Below, piece by piece: positions 34,621-43,911 of a stretch of 64,000 nucleotides of DNA. A program made the position numbers and the translations under genes. Source of the DNA: Providencia heimbachae ATCC 35613 (GTDB taxonomy: Bacteria > Pseudomonadota > Gammaproteobacteria > Enterobacterales > Enterobacteriaceae); assembly GCF_001655055.1 (NCBI RefSeq), contig NZ_LXEW01000009.1, positions 1 to 64,000 of the forward strand. Direction: 5' to 3'. Position 1 is the first letter of the stretch. The number at the start of each line of letters is the position of its first letter. The notes beneath the pieces were generated by a model. It ran no database searches. It was not told where the DNA came from and saw nothing but the letters and a program-made list of their open reading frames with translations.

Positions 34621-37377
34621 CTAAGACTCCTGTTTTTTCAGGAAATAGACACTCAGCCCAATGACGATTGGGATCGTAATCAACAGCGGTATAAACGACC
34701 CCTGTAAATCAAATAAATTAAGCCCTTTTGAAAATGTGCCCCGTGAAATGGTTAAAAAATGGGAGGTTGGATACACCATTCCGACCCAACGCCCTATCCC
34801 TTCCAGAGATGAAACCGGGTCAATCATACCTGAGAATTGCGTCGCCGGGATGAGTGTAATAATCGAGGTTCCAAATATCGCGGCAATTTGGCTTTTCATA
34901 AAGCATGAAATAAGCAACCCCATTCCCGTCGCTATGGTGATATAAAGGAAGGCTGCAAGCGTTAATGTCAAAAAACTCCCTTTAAATTCAACACCAAATA
35001 TATACACCGAAAGAATGCACAGCATCACAAAGTTAAACATTCCTAAAACAATATAGGGGAGTTGTTTACCAAGTAAAAATTCTAATTTGGTGATCGGGGT
35101 GACATATAAATTAATAATTGATCCGAGTTCTTTTTCACGCACCACACTCAGTGCACTCAGCATCGCGGGGATCATCATCAACAATAATGGAATAACGGCA
35201 GGAACAATCGCGGGAAGGCTACGTACGTCTGGGTTGTAACGATAGCGAGTTTCAATGTCGATTGCAGGTATTCCCGCGACGCCAACAGGTTGACGTGCCG
35301 CCATCGTACTTAGCCAAGCAAGATGCATCGCTTGCACATACCCTCTCACCGTTTCAGCGCGATTTGGCATTGCACCATCAATCCACACACCTATTTTGAC
35401 ATTATTACCTCTGGCAACATCACGTGCAAAATTAGGTGGAATTTCAATTGCTACCGTAATTTTTCCACTGCGTAAACCTTGCTCTAGTTCATCATAATCT
35501 TGAATAGGCGGCTGCTCAATAAAATAGCGAGAACCTGCTAAATTTAAAGTGTAGCCTTGGCTAAGACCTGTTTGGTCACGGTCTAGCACCGAGAATCTCA
35601 AGTTTTCAACGTCCATGCTGATACCGTATCCCATAATAAACATTAGGATCACAGTACCGAGCAATGCAAGTGTTGAGCGCACCGGATCACGCCGCAATTC
35701 CATGCCTTCTCGAATAGAGTAGCTAAATAATCGACGTAAACTAAAACGCTTTTTAAGCGCTTCTGTAGCTTGCGCTTTTAATGCAGAATCAACATGGAAT
35801 TCAGGGACGCTATCTTGCTCGGCTGCGGCTTCACCAACGGCATCTTGCAAGTAGGCAATAAAGGTTGCTTCAAGGGTATCAAGCCCTCTTTTTTTGGTTA
35901 AATTAGCCGGAGTATCACAATCTAATACTTTTCCTGCATGCATTAGTGAGATACGGTCACAACGTTCCGCTTCATTCATAAAGTGAGTAGAAATGAAAAT
36001 AGTGACGCCGTCACGTCTTGATAAGTCAACCATCAAATTCCAGAACATATCTCGAGCAACTGGGTCAACGCCAGAGGTCGGTTCATCAAGGATCAGCATT
36101 TCGGGTTTATGGATAACCGCAACGGCAAGTGATAAGCGCTGGCGAATACCTAAAGGTAAATCATCGGGCATCGTATCGCGCACATCATCAAGCTCAAATC
36201 GCTGACACATTTCGTCAATACGTTGTTTTATCTGCTCTTCAGGAATATGAAAAAGTTTAGCGTGTAAATCAAGGTTCTGTTGAACGGTTAATTCACTGTA
36301 AAGGGAAAAGGCTTGGGACATATATCCAACACGCTTGCGTGTTTCAATATTTTTCGGGTCGATTTCCTGACCAAATAACCATGCTTGGCCTTCACTTGCT
36401 TGCAACAACCCCGTTAGCATTTTCATTGTGGTTGATTTACCGCAACCATTAGAACCGAGAAAACCGAAAATTTCACCCTTAGGGATCTTGAAATTAACGT
36501 GATCTACCGCAACAAACTGGCCAAACCGCATGGTTAAATCTTGTGCTTCAATAGCAATAACATCATCTTTCGATGTATCACGAGGGGGGATAATAACTTG
36601 TTTGTGTCCGCTACGTTTCTCTTCAGGCAATAACGCGATAAAGGCAGCTTCAAGGTTATCACATTGAGTTTGAGCTTTTAATTCAGATGCATGGCCTGTT
36701 GCCATAACTTTGCCATCATCCATTGCCACTAACCAATCAAAACGCTCAGCCTCTTCCATATAGGCCGTGGCAACCAAAACGCTCATATTGGTTTGTCGTT
36801 CACGAATTCGGTCGATAAGATCCCAAAATTGAGCACGAGATAAGGGGTCAACCCCAGTGGTTGGTTCGTCTAATATCAATAAATCAGGGTCATGAATTAA
36901 AGCACAACATAGGCCCAGCTTTTGTTTCATACCACCAGATAGCTTTCCTGCCGGCCGGTCTTTAAAAGGGGCAAGTCCCGTACTTTCTAACAAATCTTGT
37001 ATACGATATTGCCTTTCTTCTTTTGATTGACCAAATAGTCGACCGAAGAAATCCACGTTTTCATAGACAGAAAGTGTATGGTAGAGGTTTTTACCTAACC
37101 CTTGTGGCATATACGCAATTCTTGGGCAAACCGCTCTGCGGTGTTGTGCATCCGTCATATCACCATCAAGAACCATTACACTGCCTTGTTGAATGGCTCT
37201 TGCGCCGGCGATTAATGAAATCAGGCTTGATTTACCTACTCCGTCAGGGCCTATCAACCCGACCATTTTTTTAGCCGGAATAGAAAGTACAATGTCATCC
37301 AACGCACAATTATCACCATAATGTTGGCTGACATGTTTTATATCAACAATCACATCATCCATCAGTTTATTGGTCAT
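34621..37377 (-). CDS. rbbA: Ribosome-associated ATPase/ABC transporter fusion RbbA
   Basis: 918 residues: two ABC ATPase domains and a membrane domain in one chain. The first (about 8-230) has [29 protein letters not shown] and [13 protein letters not shown]. The second (about 275-490) has [16 protein letters not shown] and [13 protein letters not shown], with LGIRQRL as a divergent signature. Residues about 560-915 are an ABC-2 permease. E. coli RbbA binds ribosomes and stimulates elongation in vitro, yet the domain layout and neighbours YhiI and YhhJ also indicate an exporter. Overlaps the yhiI stop by four bases. Confidence 0.92.
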   Translation of the reverse strand: MTNKLMDDVIVDIKHVSQHYGDNCALDDIVLSIPAKKMVGLIGPDGVGKSSLISLIAGARAIQQGSVMVLDGDMTDAQHRRAVCPRIAYMPQGLGKNLYHTLSVYENVDFFGRLFGQSKEERQYRIQDLLESTGLAPFKDRPAGKLSGGMKQKLGLCCALIHDPDLLILDEPTTGVDPLSRAQFWDLIDRIRERQTNMSVLVATAYMEEAERFDWLVAMDDGKVMATGHASELKAQTQCDNLEAAFIALLPEEKRSGHKQVIIPPRDTSKDDVIAIEAQDLTMRFGQFVAVDHVNFKIPKGEIFGFLGSNGCGKSTTMKMLTGLLQASEGQAWLFGQEIDPKNIETRKRVGYMSQAFSLYSELTVQQNLDLHAKLFHIPEEQIKQRIDEMCQRFELDDVRDTMPDDLPLGIRQRLSLAVAVIHKPEMLILDEPTSGVDPVARDMFWNLMVDLSRRDGVTIFISTHFMNEAERCDRISLMHAGKVLDCDTPANLTKKRGLDTLEATFIAYLQDAVGEAAAEQDSVPEFHVDSALKAQATEALKKRFSLRRLFSYSIREGMELRRDPVRSTLALLGTVILMFIMGYGISMDVENLRFSVLDRDQTGLSQGYTLNLAGSRYFIEQPPIQDYDELEQGLRSGKITVAIEIPPNFARDVARGNNVKIGVWIDGAMPNRAETVRGYVQAMHLAWLSTMAARQPVGVAGIPAIDIETRYRYNPDVRSLPAIVPAVIPLLLMMIPAMLSALSVVREKELGSIINLYVTPITKLEFLLGKQLPYIVLGMFNFVMLCILSVYIFGVEFKGSFLTLTLAAFLYITIATGMGLLISCFMKSQIAAIFGTSIITLIPATQFSGMIDPVSSLEGIGRWVGMVYPTSHFLTISRGTFSKGLNLFDLQGSFIPLLITIPIVIGLSVYFLKKQES

Positions 37378-38444
37378 TGTGGAATTCTCACCTCAAGGTC
37401 AGCAGGCCATGGTTCATTAGGGTCTAAACTGATATAGGCTTTTCCCGGCAAACCTGTTTTGACATATTCAAGGTGTTGTTCTAGTAATTCAGGTGAAATC
37501 CGTGCACGAACACGGAACATCAACTTTAAGCGCTCATTTTGGGTTTCTACTGTTTTGGGGGTAAATTGTGCCACACTCGCAACAAATGTAGTTTTCGCTG
37601 GAATAACAATGTTTGGCGCCGCATCCAAAATAATATGAACTTCACTGCCTAAAGCCACTTTTCCGGCATCTTCTGTTGGTAAGAAGAATGTCATGTATAC
37701 ATCACTTAAATCCACCATATTGAGTACACGTCCACCAGCGCCTAGCACTTCGCCCGGCTCTGCTACACGATACTGAATACGACCATTTCGAGGCGCTTTT
37801 AAGACACTATCATCTAAGTCGGCAATGATACGTCTTTCTGTTGCAGTGGCTGCCTCAACACGATTTTTGGCTTGAACGATCCCTGCACTAGCGGAATCTA
37901 TTGCCGCTGTTGCCGCTGCGACTTGGGCTTTCGATGCTTCAAGTGCAGCTCTTGCACCTTGCATTTGAGCGGTATCATCATCGACTTGCTGTTGGGATAC
38001 AGCATTTGTTCTAACCAATATTCTTGAACGATTTAGCCGTTTTTGTGCCGCATCAAGTTCTGCTTCACGTTGACGAACTACAGCTTGAGCCGCTAACTTT
38101 TCACTTTTTCGTTGCGTTAAACCTGATTCCGCTGTCACGACCGCACTAATCGCTTGGCGCAACTGAGCTTGTACTTCATGTAATTGTTCTTGTAGAGCAC
38201 GGGTATCCATTCTCGCTAACTCTTGTCCTTCCGTTACAAAGTCTCCTTCTTTAACCGTGATGTTTTCAATCCGCCCCGCTGTTTTGGTCGCAATATCAAT
38301 CTCTGTGGCTTCTATACGCCCATTACTTTGCGCAAAGCCAGAAGGCAACCCGCCAGAGTTTACACTCCAGTAATAAAAACCACCCGCTGCAATAATTAAA
38401 ATTAAAACTATGTAAAAAGACATTTTCTGCTTATTTATTTTCAT
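37374..38444 (-). CDS. yhiI: HlyD-family periplasmic adaptor YhiI
   Basis: 356 residues from ATG 38444 (AGGGA six bases upstream); a further 14 codons upstream are unlikely. An N-terminal membrane anchor (about 8-25, [19 protein letters not shown]) is followed by a biotinyl-lipoyl-like domain, a long alpha-helical hairpin rich in A, Q and E (about 75-200) and a beta-barrel. This is the membrane-fusion protein of the RbbA-YhhJ exporter, bridging inner membrane and periplasm. First gene of the three-gene operon. Confidence 0.9.
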   Translation of the reverse strand: MKINKQKMSFYIVLILIIAAGGFYYWSVNSGGLPSGFAQSNGRIEATEIDIATKTAGRIENITVKEGDFVTEGQELARMDTRALQEQLHEVQAQLRQAISAVVTAESGLTQRKSEKLAAQAVVRQREAELDAAQKRLNRSRILVRTNAVSQQQVDDDTAQMQGARAALEASKAQVAAATAAIDSASAGIVQAKNRVEAATATERRIIADLDDSVLKAPRNGRIQYRVAEPGEVLGAGGRVLNMVDLSDVYMTFFLPTEDAGKVALGSEVHIILDAAPNIVIPAKTTFVASVAQFTPKTVETQNERLKLMFRVRARISPELLEQHLEYVKTGLPGKAYISLDPNEPWPADLEVRIPQ

Positions 38445-38753
38445 ACCATCCCTTTTCCATTCAATGAAGAAAATAGCGAATAACAATTATTTTGATTATT
38501 AACCTGGTGAATTAATAAACCCACATAACTGCCTATATGTGAAATAAATATCGATAACAACCTAAAATATTTTTTTATTATTTTTAACATTATCGAAAAC
38601 CATCGAACATTCTCTTAATAATGCTATCTATCTAATTTAATGTGATTTTATCAGAATTATACTTAAGTAAAATAGCCATGTATCACAAAAAAACATATTA
38701 TGATTACAAAAGTATACATAAGGCATTATTTGTATAAATTTACCCATAGCAAG
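38445..38753. other. AT-rich intergenic region upstream of yhiI
   Basis: About 300 bases that must contain the yhiI-rbbA-yhhJ promoter on the minus strand. Long A/T runs are present but no convincing gene, operator or RNA element was recognised. The right edge is the terminator of the next gene. Confidence 0.4.
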
Positions 38754-38790
38754 CAAAAAATAAAGCCAGTATTTATCCTTACTAGCTTTA
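38754..38790 (-). terminator. Terminator of the diamine-acetyltransferase-like gene
   Basis: AAAGCCAGT (38762-38770) and ACTAGCTTT (38781-38789) form a stem with one mismatch. On the minus strand it is followed by ATTTTTTGC. It lies about 65 bases past the stop of the gene ending at 38855. Confidence 0.6.
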
Positions 38791-38854
38791 TCGTGAGGGG
38801 AATAATAAAAGTATGATTTATAAATATTCTTTGTCGAATTTATTTTATATGAAA

Positions 38855-39331
38855 TTAACGCACAAATTCAGCGATGGTTTTTGCATCCATACGATAGCGG
38901 ATCCACTCATCTTGTGGCTCTGCACCAATACTATTATAGAAGTCGATAGCCGGTTGATTCCAATCCAGCACACTCCATTCCAAACGTTGACATTTTCGCT
39001 CTGCCGCCAAGACCGCAATATGTTTTAATAATTTTTTTCCTGCCCCTGCTCCGCGAAAATCAGGCGAGACATATAAATCCTCCAAATAGATACCGTTATT
39101 TCCCAGCCATGTGGAATAACTGGTAAAAAAGACCGCATAACCCGCTGCTTTTCCATCTATATAACAAATAAGCGCTTCTGTTTTTGAATCTTGACTGAAC
39201 AAAGAATCTTCAATATCCGCTACGCTCGCCTTGACCTCATGGCGCGCTTTTTCATAATCTGCAAGTTCGATAATCATATCAAGAATTAAAGATGCATCTT
39301 TAATTGTGGCTTGTTTTATTTCTACATTCAT
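38855..39331 (-). CDS. GNAT acetyltransferase, diamine/thialysine (SSAT-like) type
   Basis: 158 residues. IKQATIKDASLILDMIIELA and YEKARHEVKAS open the protein. GIYLEDLYVSPDFRGAGAGK is the acetyl-CoA strand and loop, and RLEWSVLDWNQPAIDFYNSI the C-terminal helix. This pattern is shared with spermidine/spermine and thialysine N-acetyltransferases of the SSAT group, so a small diamine or amino acid is the likely acceptor. The upstream A/T-rich gap is shared with the ABC-F leader region, transcribed the other way. Confidence 0.82.
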   Translation of the reverse strand: MNVEIKQATIKDASLILDMIIELADYEKARHEVKASVADIEDSLFSQDSKTEALICYIDGKAAGYAVFFTSYSTWLGNNGIYLEDLYVSPDFRGAGAGKKLLKHIAVLAAERKCQRLEWSVLDWNQPAIDFYNSIGAEPQDEWIRYRMDAKTIAEFVR

Positions 39332-39469
39332 TAGCGACTCTCTTTTAAGTTAAGGACTAACTTTAAACGGGGTTATGCGAACTCCCAATCCCTCAGAAAT
39401 ATAATTCATGTAAATACCGCCATCATTAGAATAAGTTATAACAATGAATAAACAGCGTAATTATTACTA

Positions 39470-39499
39470 TTGCTATAAAAATATCGAATTTGCTATGAT
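39470..39499 (+). promoter_or_regulatory. Promoter for the ABC-F leader transcript
   Basis: TTGCTA (39470-39475) and TATGAT (39494-39499) match the -35 and -10 hexamers with an 18-base spacer. Transcription would start near 39506, about 30 bases before the leader ORF and over 220 bases before the ABC-F start codon. Confidence 0.5.
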
Positions 39500-39541
39500 G
39501 AGGTATTGTTTCACCCTATGAAAAAATAAGGAGGCTAATCT

Positions 39542-39625
39542 ATGCTGTTGTGTGATCTAATTGAATATTCACACTTCTTTGGTAATCGCCAAAGCTCAGG
39601 CTTTCACAGTTTTATACTGCGATAA
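39542..39625 (+). CDS. Leader peptide upstream of the ABC-F gene
   Basis: A 27-codon ORF begins at ATG 39542 after a strong AAGGAGG (39528-39534) and ends at TAA 39623. It begins MLLCDLIEYS and ends HSFILR. No similarity to a known protein family is recognised. Short, well-translated ORFs before ABC-F resistance genes typically act by ribosome stalling when an antibiotic or other stress slows elongation. Codons 18-20 (Ser-Ser-Gly) overlap the first arm of a hairpin in the leader RNA. The better ribosome site here than at the main gene supports it being translated. Confidence 0.55.
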   Translation: MLLCDLIEYSHFFGNRQSSGFHSFILR

Positions 39626-39711
39626 CCCTGCCTGAGCGAAGCGACTAACTAAAGAGGCCTCCCTCAGCTTACTGGGTTGTCGTCAAGACTATACCCCGGC
39701 ATTATTATGCC
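39595..39711 (+). promoter_or_regulatory. Structured 5' leader (attenuator-like) of the ABC-F gene
   Basis: Arm CTCAGGC (39595-39601, inside the leader ORF) pairs perfectly with GCCTGAG (39630-39636). The core CTGAG of the latter could instead pair with CTCAG (39663-39667). Further on, GGGT (39674-39677) can pair with ACCC (39693-39696), and GGCAT-TATT-ATGCC (39698-39711) forms a hairpin 17 bases before the ABC-F start. Mutually exclusive pairings around a translated leader ORF are the hallmark of translation-coupled attenuation. No described riboswitch class was recognised. Confidence 0.45.
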
Positions 39712-39728
39712 TAAAATTCGAGTAAGCT

Positions 39729-41471
39729 ATGAGCACATTATTATCTGTAAAATCACTGAATTACGACACATCTACTACCCTATTATTGAATGATATTACC
39801 TTTACACTGCAACAAGGTGATCGCATTGGCTTAATTGGCCATAATGGTAGCGGTAAAAGTACTTTACTTAAGCTAATCACACATCAATTATCCCCTGCTA
39901 GTGGGAATATTACCTATGCCAACCATTGTGTGACGGCTTATATTGAACAGCACCTACCTGATGATATTGCAGAATTAACGCTTATCGATGCCCTTGTGCA
40001 AAAAATTCCAGAGCAAGACAAAATGGCCGAACGCTGGCGGGCGGAAGTGCTGTTATCTGAACTCGGGTTTACAACTGAACAATGGACGCAAAAAGCCAAT
40101 GAAATAAGTGGAGGCCAGCACACTCGACTATTACTTGGTCGTGCATTAATTTCACAACCTGACTTGCTATTACTTGATGAACCAAGCAATCATCTCGATT
40201 TGCCTACCTTGCTTTGGTTAGGTGATTTTTTACAATCATGGAAAGGTAGCTTTGTACTGGTATCCCATGACCAAGCTTTACTCGATAAAGTCACCAACTG
40301 TACTTGGATATTGCGTGATAAATCATTGCATTTTTATCGATTACCTTGCAGCAAAGCTCGCCAAGCATTGATAGAAAAAGATGTCACTGATGAACGTCGT
40401 CATCAAGCGGAACAAAAAGAAATAGACCGGATTGCAGCAAGTGCAAAACGCTTGGCGATCTGGGGACATGTTTATGACAATGAAAGTCTGTCAGGTAAAG
40501 CAAAACAAATGGAAAAGCAAGTTGACCGATTGAAAGAGGTTCAAACCGAACTTTCAGATGGTTACCAATGGAAGTTAACACTTAGCGGTAAATCAATACC
40601 GGCCAATCGAGTTCTCGAACTTGATTGTGCAAATATTAATACGCCAGATGGCGCGTTATTATTTACAACCCTTTTTCATCAAGTCAAAAGTGGCGATCAT
40701 GTTGCTATCATTGGTGCCAATGGGTGTGGAAAATCAACACTTTTACGTTTGCTTTGGCAAAATTATTTGCAAAATGAATGCAATAGCTCACAGTTAAAAT
40801 TTCATCCAACAATTAACACGGGTTATTACGATCAACAATTAGCACAACTAAATGATAATGATAGTTTGCTAGAGGCATTGCGAAATTTTGCCCCTTTAAA
40901 TGATGAGCAACGAAAAATGGCATTAATTGGTGCTGGTTTTGCTTATACCCGACATCAGCAAAAGGTCGCCACACTCAGCGGTGGTGAGCGAGCACGATTA
41001 CTTTTTATTGGTTTAAGTCTTGCCCAATATGAGCTTATTTTATTGGATGAACCAACCAATCACCTTGATATCGAAGGCAAAGAAGCACTTAGTGAGCAAA
41101 TAAAACAATTTACGGGCGCATTATTGGTTGTCAGTCATGATAAATGGTTGATAGAAAACAGTTGCCAGAGATTTTGGTATATTCACAATAATCGTTTAGA
41201 AGAATATCTTAATGTTGACGATATTTATCAGCAAATTGAGCTTCAATCGCATTTATCTAGTCAATATAACATGAGTAGCAATTTACCAAACTTAGCATCT
41301 AAAGCTATTGTTGAAACTCTTGCTCATGAAGATAAATTGCTTGAGCAGTTATTTGAATTAGAGGAAAAATTGCAAGCAGATAGGCAGCGTAAACCTTCTC
41401 ATCAAAAACCACAGTTACAACAACGATGGATTGAAGAGATACACAAGATTCAAAGCCAATTAGATTTTTAA
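39729..41471 (+). CDS. ABC-F family ATPase (translation or antibiotic-resistance factor)
   Basis: 580 residues with two ABC domains and no membrane segment, the ABC-F layout. Domain 1 (about 5-195) has GHNGSGKSTLLKL, ISGGQHTRLLLGRAL and LLLLDEPSNHLD. Domain 2 (about 295-500) has GANGCGKSTLLRL, LSGGERARLLFIGLSL and LILLDEPTNHLD. A charged linker (about 195-290) links them and a coiled-coil tail with LEEKLQADRQRKPSHQKPQL ends the protein. It is none of EttA, Uup, YbiT or YheS as I remember them. ABC-F proteins bind the ribosomal E site and rescue stalled or drug-bound ribosomes. The start codon has only a weak GAGTAAG. Confidence 0.85.
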   Translation: MSTLLSVKSLNYDTSTTLLLNDITFTLQQGDRIGLIGHNGSGKSTLLKLITHQLSPASGNITYANHCVTAYIEQHLPDDIAELTLIDALVQKIPEQDKMAERWRAEVLLSELGFTTEQWTQKANEISGGQHTRLLLGRALISQPDLLLLDEPSNHLDLPTLLWLGDFLQSWKGSFVLVSHDQALLDKVTNCTWILRDKSLHFYRLPCSKARQALIEKDVTDERRHQAEQKEIDRIAASAKRLAIWGHVYDNESLSGKAKQMEKQVDRLKEVQTELSDGYQWKLTLSGKSIPANRVLELDCANINTPDGALLFTTLFHQVKSGDHVAIIGANGCGKSTLLRLLWQNYLQNECNSSQLKFHPTINTGYYDQQLAQLNDNDSLLEALRNFAPLNDEQRKMALIGAGFAYTRHQQKVATLSGGERARLLFIGLSLAQYELILLDEPTNHLDIEGKEALSEQIKQFTGALLVVSHDKWLIENSCQRFWYIHNNRLEEYLNVDDIYQQIELQSHLSSQYNMSSNLPNLASKAIVETLAHEDKLLEQLFELEEKLQADRQRKPSHQKPQLQQRWIEEIHKIQSQLDF

Positions 41472-41477
41472 CCTAAA

Positions 41478-41510
41478 CAGCCCTTGATAATTATCGGTTA
41501 TCAAGGGCTG
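41478..41510 (+). terminator. 13-bp perfect hairpin after the ABC-F gene
   Basis: CAGCCCTTGATAA (41478-41490) and TTATCAAGGGCTG (41498-41510) form a strong stem seven bases after the stop. The following TGAATAACATTTT is only weakly U-rich, but the stem is strong enough to end or protect the transcript. Confidence 0.65.
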
Positions 41511-41675
41511 TGAATAACATTTTGATTGTGATGTGACTGAAAACATTTTACCAAAAGAAGATACCGAGTTTACAAAATAACTATACCTATACCCGAAATA
41601 CGCATTTATCAAAAATAAATTATCCTTGATAAAAACTTATCGTTATAAGAATAAAGATTTTGTAAACCATCAATT

Positions 41676-41882
41676 TTAATATTGATTTTTTTGCTTTTTC
41701 GCACGTTTAAAATAAGACGTCGGCACTTTAGGGCATACTGCCTCCTTAAATTTAGCATCTGTCGTATTTTTTTTAACTGACTCAGTGTCTGTGAGGTCAG
41801 TTGAATTTTCTGGTGCTGATTTCGGGGTTTCTTTCATATATGACTGCTCTTTAGCTTGAATAATATCATTTGTTTTGGCCAT
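41676..41882 (-). CDS. Small hydrophilic protein of unknown function, in operon with PadR
   Basis: 68 residues, no known domain. It is very polar, rich in Lys, Thr, Ser and Glu, beginning MAKTNDIIQAKEQSYMKE, with one cysteine-proline stretch KEAVCPKVPTSYFKRAKKQK near the C-terminus. No membrane segment or signal. It starts 4 bases after the PadR stop with GAGG near 41890, so it is the second gene of the PadR operon. It is probably intrinsically disordered apart from the C-terminal basic end. Real by spacing and ribosome site; function unknown. Confidence 0.6.
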   Translation of the reverse strand: MAKTNDIIQAKEQSYMKETPKSAPENSTDLTDTESVKKNTTDAKFKEAVCPKVPTSYFKRAKKQKNQY

Positions 41883-41886
41883 TTTA

Positions 41887-42426
41887 TTAATCCTCTACCA
41901 CTAACGCGGCATTCACTTGCTCTATCCTATCAACTGCACTATTAATAATGTTCACAACCTTTGCCGATTCTTCGCAAGTTAATTGCTGTAAAACAATTTT
42001 GTGTCTTAGTAATGATTTAAACTTATCTACTGCACACTCAATTTCATTTGCAAACAAATTACCGGCTCTAAGCTCTTGTGCATAATCTAATTTCATCTTA
42101 ACTTCAGAAAAAATATCTGCTTTTAATAACAAAAAGCATCTTCCTTCGGGGGTGATTGTATAGCACTTACGCCCCTTTCCACTCTCTTTACCTGCCGCAA
42201 TAAAACCTAATTCTTCCAGCAAAGTTAATGTAGGATAAATAACGCCGGGGCTTGGACAATAAAACCCTGCTGTTTCCTGGCCTATTTTTTTGATAAGCTC
42301 ATAACCGTAATTCGCACCATCGATAAGCAGATGGAGAATATAAATCCGCAACTGCTTCGGATTAAACATGCGCTTGACGCTTTTTCCGTTACATGCACAT
42401 ACATCAGGCAGTTTTTCATTACTCAT
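41887..42426 (-). CDS. PadR-family repressor, YqjI-like
   Basis: 179 residues from ATG 42426; codons before it are unlikely. The N-terminus carries a Cys-x-Cys (DVCACNGKSVKR), then the PadR winged helix: LRIYILHLLIDGANYGYELI, FYCPSPGVIYPTLTLLEELG and GKGRKCYTITPEG. A C-terminal dimerisation helix (about 110-175) follows. In E. coli YqjI has a metal-binding N-terminal tail and controls the siderophore-reductase gene yqjH. The similar architecture, the Cys-x-Cys and the upstream Fur-like box suggest a metal-sensing role. No yqjH is present in the window. Overlapping facing repeats upstream probably form its operator. Confidence 0.8.
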   Translation of the reverse strand: MSNEKLPDVCACNGKSVKRMFNPKQLRIYILHLLIDGANYGYELIKKIGQETAGFYCPSPGVIYPTLTLLEELGFIAAGKESGKGRKCYTITPEGRCFLLLKADIFSEVKMKLDYAQELRAGNLFANEIECAVDKFKSLLRHKIVLQQLTCEESAKVVNIINSAVDRIEQVNAALVVED

Positions 42427-42454
42427 TAAAATACTCAACGTTATTTTGACATCT

Positions 42455-42520
42455 AAAACAGATATATCTAACATCATAGTATATTTTGCAAAAAATACCA
42501 GCTTTAGATATATCTGTTTT
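42455..42520 (-). promoter_or_regulatory. Paired 17-bp inverted repeats in the PadR promoter
   Basis: AAAACAGATATATCTAA (42455-42471) and TTAGATATATCTGTTTT (42504-42520) are exact reverse complements, and each contains its own palindrome AGATATATCT. They are 49 bases apart centre to centre and end about 30 bases before the PadR start codon. A PadR dimer on each AGATATATCT and a tetramer looping the two would give autorepression. Confidence 0.65.
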
Positions 42521-42532
42521 TGTGCATAACGT

Positions 42533-42551
42533 GCTAATGATAATTATTCGC
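42533..42551 (-). promoter_or_regulatory. Fur-box-like sequence upstream of the PadR gene
   Basis: GCTAATGATAATTATTCGC agrees with the consensus GATAATGATAATCATTATC at 15 of 19 positions. It lies 107 bases upstream of the PadR start codon, next to the repeat pair. E. coli yqjH-yqjI is also under Fur and YqjI, which supports iron or metal control of this operon. Confidence 0.5.
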
Positions 42552-42619
42552 AGATAAGCCACTCCAAAGAAAAGTGAGTGTCGATGATAACCCTGCTGGC
42601 GACTTAAATTATTACCTAT

Positions 42620-42652
42620 AAAAAAGCCAGTAACTGTAAAAGTCACTGGCTT
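42620..42652 (-). terminator. Rho-independent terminator of the tyrosine decarboxylase-tyrP operon
   Basis: AAGCCAGT-A-ACT and AGT-C-ACTGGCTT form a stem with one mismatch. On the minus strand it is followed by TTTTTTATAGG. It lies 30 bases past the tyrP-like stop. Confidence 0.8.
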
Positions 42653-42680
42653 GATGACGTTTATATTTTAACGATAATAA

Positions 42681-43889
42681 CTAACCAATATTCGGCAATA
42701 TATTAAACGCAATGCCTAGCTGAACACCTATCACAATAATTCCACATAAAAAAACCACCAATAGCCCTGTTGTACCACCTAGTACCTGATACTTACGTTG
42801 ATTGGTATAGCGAGATTTAAATGCCATTGCACTTGGTAATAATAAGGCGAGCACTGACAGAGCAATAGCCGCAAAGCCTAATGCCATCACAAAGCCTTTC
42901 GGATAAAATAATGCAAATACCAGCGGGGGTAAAAATGTTAATAGCCCAGTTTGCAATCTTCCCGAGGCATTATCTTGCCTTTTAAATAAGTCAGCTAAAA
43001 AGTCAAATAAACCCAATGCTACGCCAAGGAATGATGTCGCTAAAGCTAAACTCATAAACATTTGAGCAATTAATTCAGTTCTACCCGATTGAGCAACATC
43101 CTTAATCGCATCCAGTAATCCATTTAGCCCTGCATTTTCTGCTAAAATTCCGACAAACGTTGTAGTGCCAATGCTGCCTAATGTGGCGATTTGCCATAAG
43201 ATATAAGCAACCAACGGAATAGCACTACCAATAATAAATATCATCCGTAGTTTTTTTACATCACCGCCCATGTATTTCACAATGCTCGGCACGCTACCAT
43301 GAAAACCAAATGAAGTGAAAAAGACAGGTATCGCCGACAGGATCAATACTTTTTGTGTTGGGGCCGATAATAAATTTTGCTGCTCAACATGGGGTACCAT
43401 TAATGCTAATATCATGACTAAAAAAACAATTTTAGCGGCAAATAGAATGCGGTTGATAAAATCAACCGATGAGGTACCAAAGCAAACAACCCCCCCACCA
43501 ATCACCGTAAAAACAACAATCCCCATCCAATCTGCCATATCAATGGCAAAACTACTTTTTAAATTTGAAGTGATGATTTCCCCTGCACCGCTCACATAAG
43601 CAGCGGTTAACGCGTACATTAGGAACATCATACTGAAGCCTGTAATAAATTTACCACCAGAACCTAAATAGCGTTCTGCAACACTGCCGATCCCCGTTTC
43701 ATGAGATTCATGCTGATACACTTCCACTAATAATAAGGCTGTGTAGCACATCAGCGCCCATAAGATCAGCAACATGGCTAAGCTAACCATAAAGCCATTA
43801 CCCGCTGCGGCAATTGGCATTGCCAACATTCCCGCGCCGATCGTAGTACCTGCAACAATAAAAACACTACCAAATGTGCGATTTTTCAT
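42681..43889 (-). CDS. tyrP: Tyrosine (aromatic amino-acid) permease, TyrP family
   Basis: 402 residues with 11 hydrophobic segments. [20 protein letters not shown] at the N-terminus is diagnostic of the TyrP/Mtr/TnaB family, and [18 protein letters not shown] is conserved within it. The ORF starts 22 bases after the tyrosine decarboxylase stop, so it should import tyrosine for that enzyme, possibly in exchange for tyramine. The exchange mode is inferred from the operon. No separate promoter fits in the gap. Confidence 0.88.
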   Translation of the reverse strand: MKNRTFGSVFIVAGTTIGAGMLAMPIAAAGNGFMVSLAMLLILWALMCYTALLLVEVYQHESHETGIGSVAERYLGSGGKFITGFSMMFLMYALTAAYVSGAGEIITSNLKSSFAIDMADWMGIVVFTVIGGGVVCFGTSSVDFINRILFAAKIVFLVMILALMVPHVEQQNLLSAPTQKVLILSAIPVFFTSFGFHGSVPSIVKYMGGDVKKLRMIFIIGSAIPLVAYILWQIATLGSIGTTTFVGILAENAGLNGLLDAIKDVAQSGRTELIAQMFMSLALATSFLGVALGLFDFLADLFKRQDNASGRLQTGLLTFLPPLVFALFYPKGFVMALGFAAIALSVLALLLPSAMAFKSRYTNQRKYQVLGGTTGLLVVFLCGIIVIGVQLGIAFNILPNIG

Positions 43890-43911
43890 ATTGAGATCCT
43901 AACAAGTAAAA

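Noticed and set aside
38813-39028. 71-codon plus-strand frame over the diamine-acetyltransferase-like gene
   Set aside because: Mostly antisense to a well-supported GNAT gene, with no ribosome site or recognisable domain.
39542-39728. A known riboswitch (Mn2+, Mg2+, fluoride, guanidine) before the ABC-F gene
   Set aside because: The conserved cores of those classes as I remember them could not be matched, and a translated leader ORF occupies the first hairpin arm.
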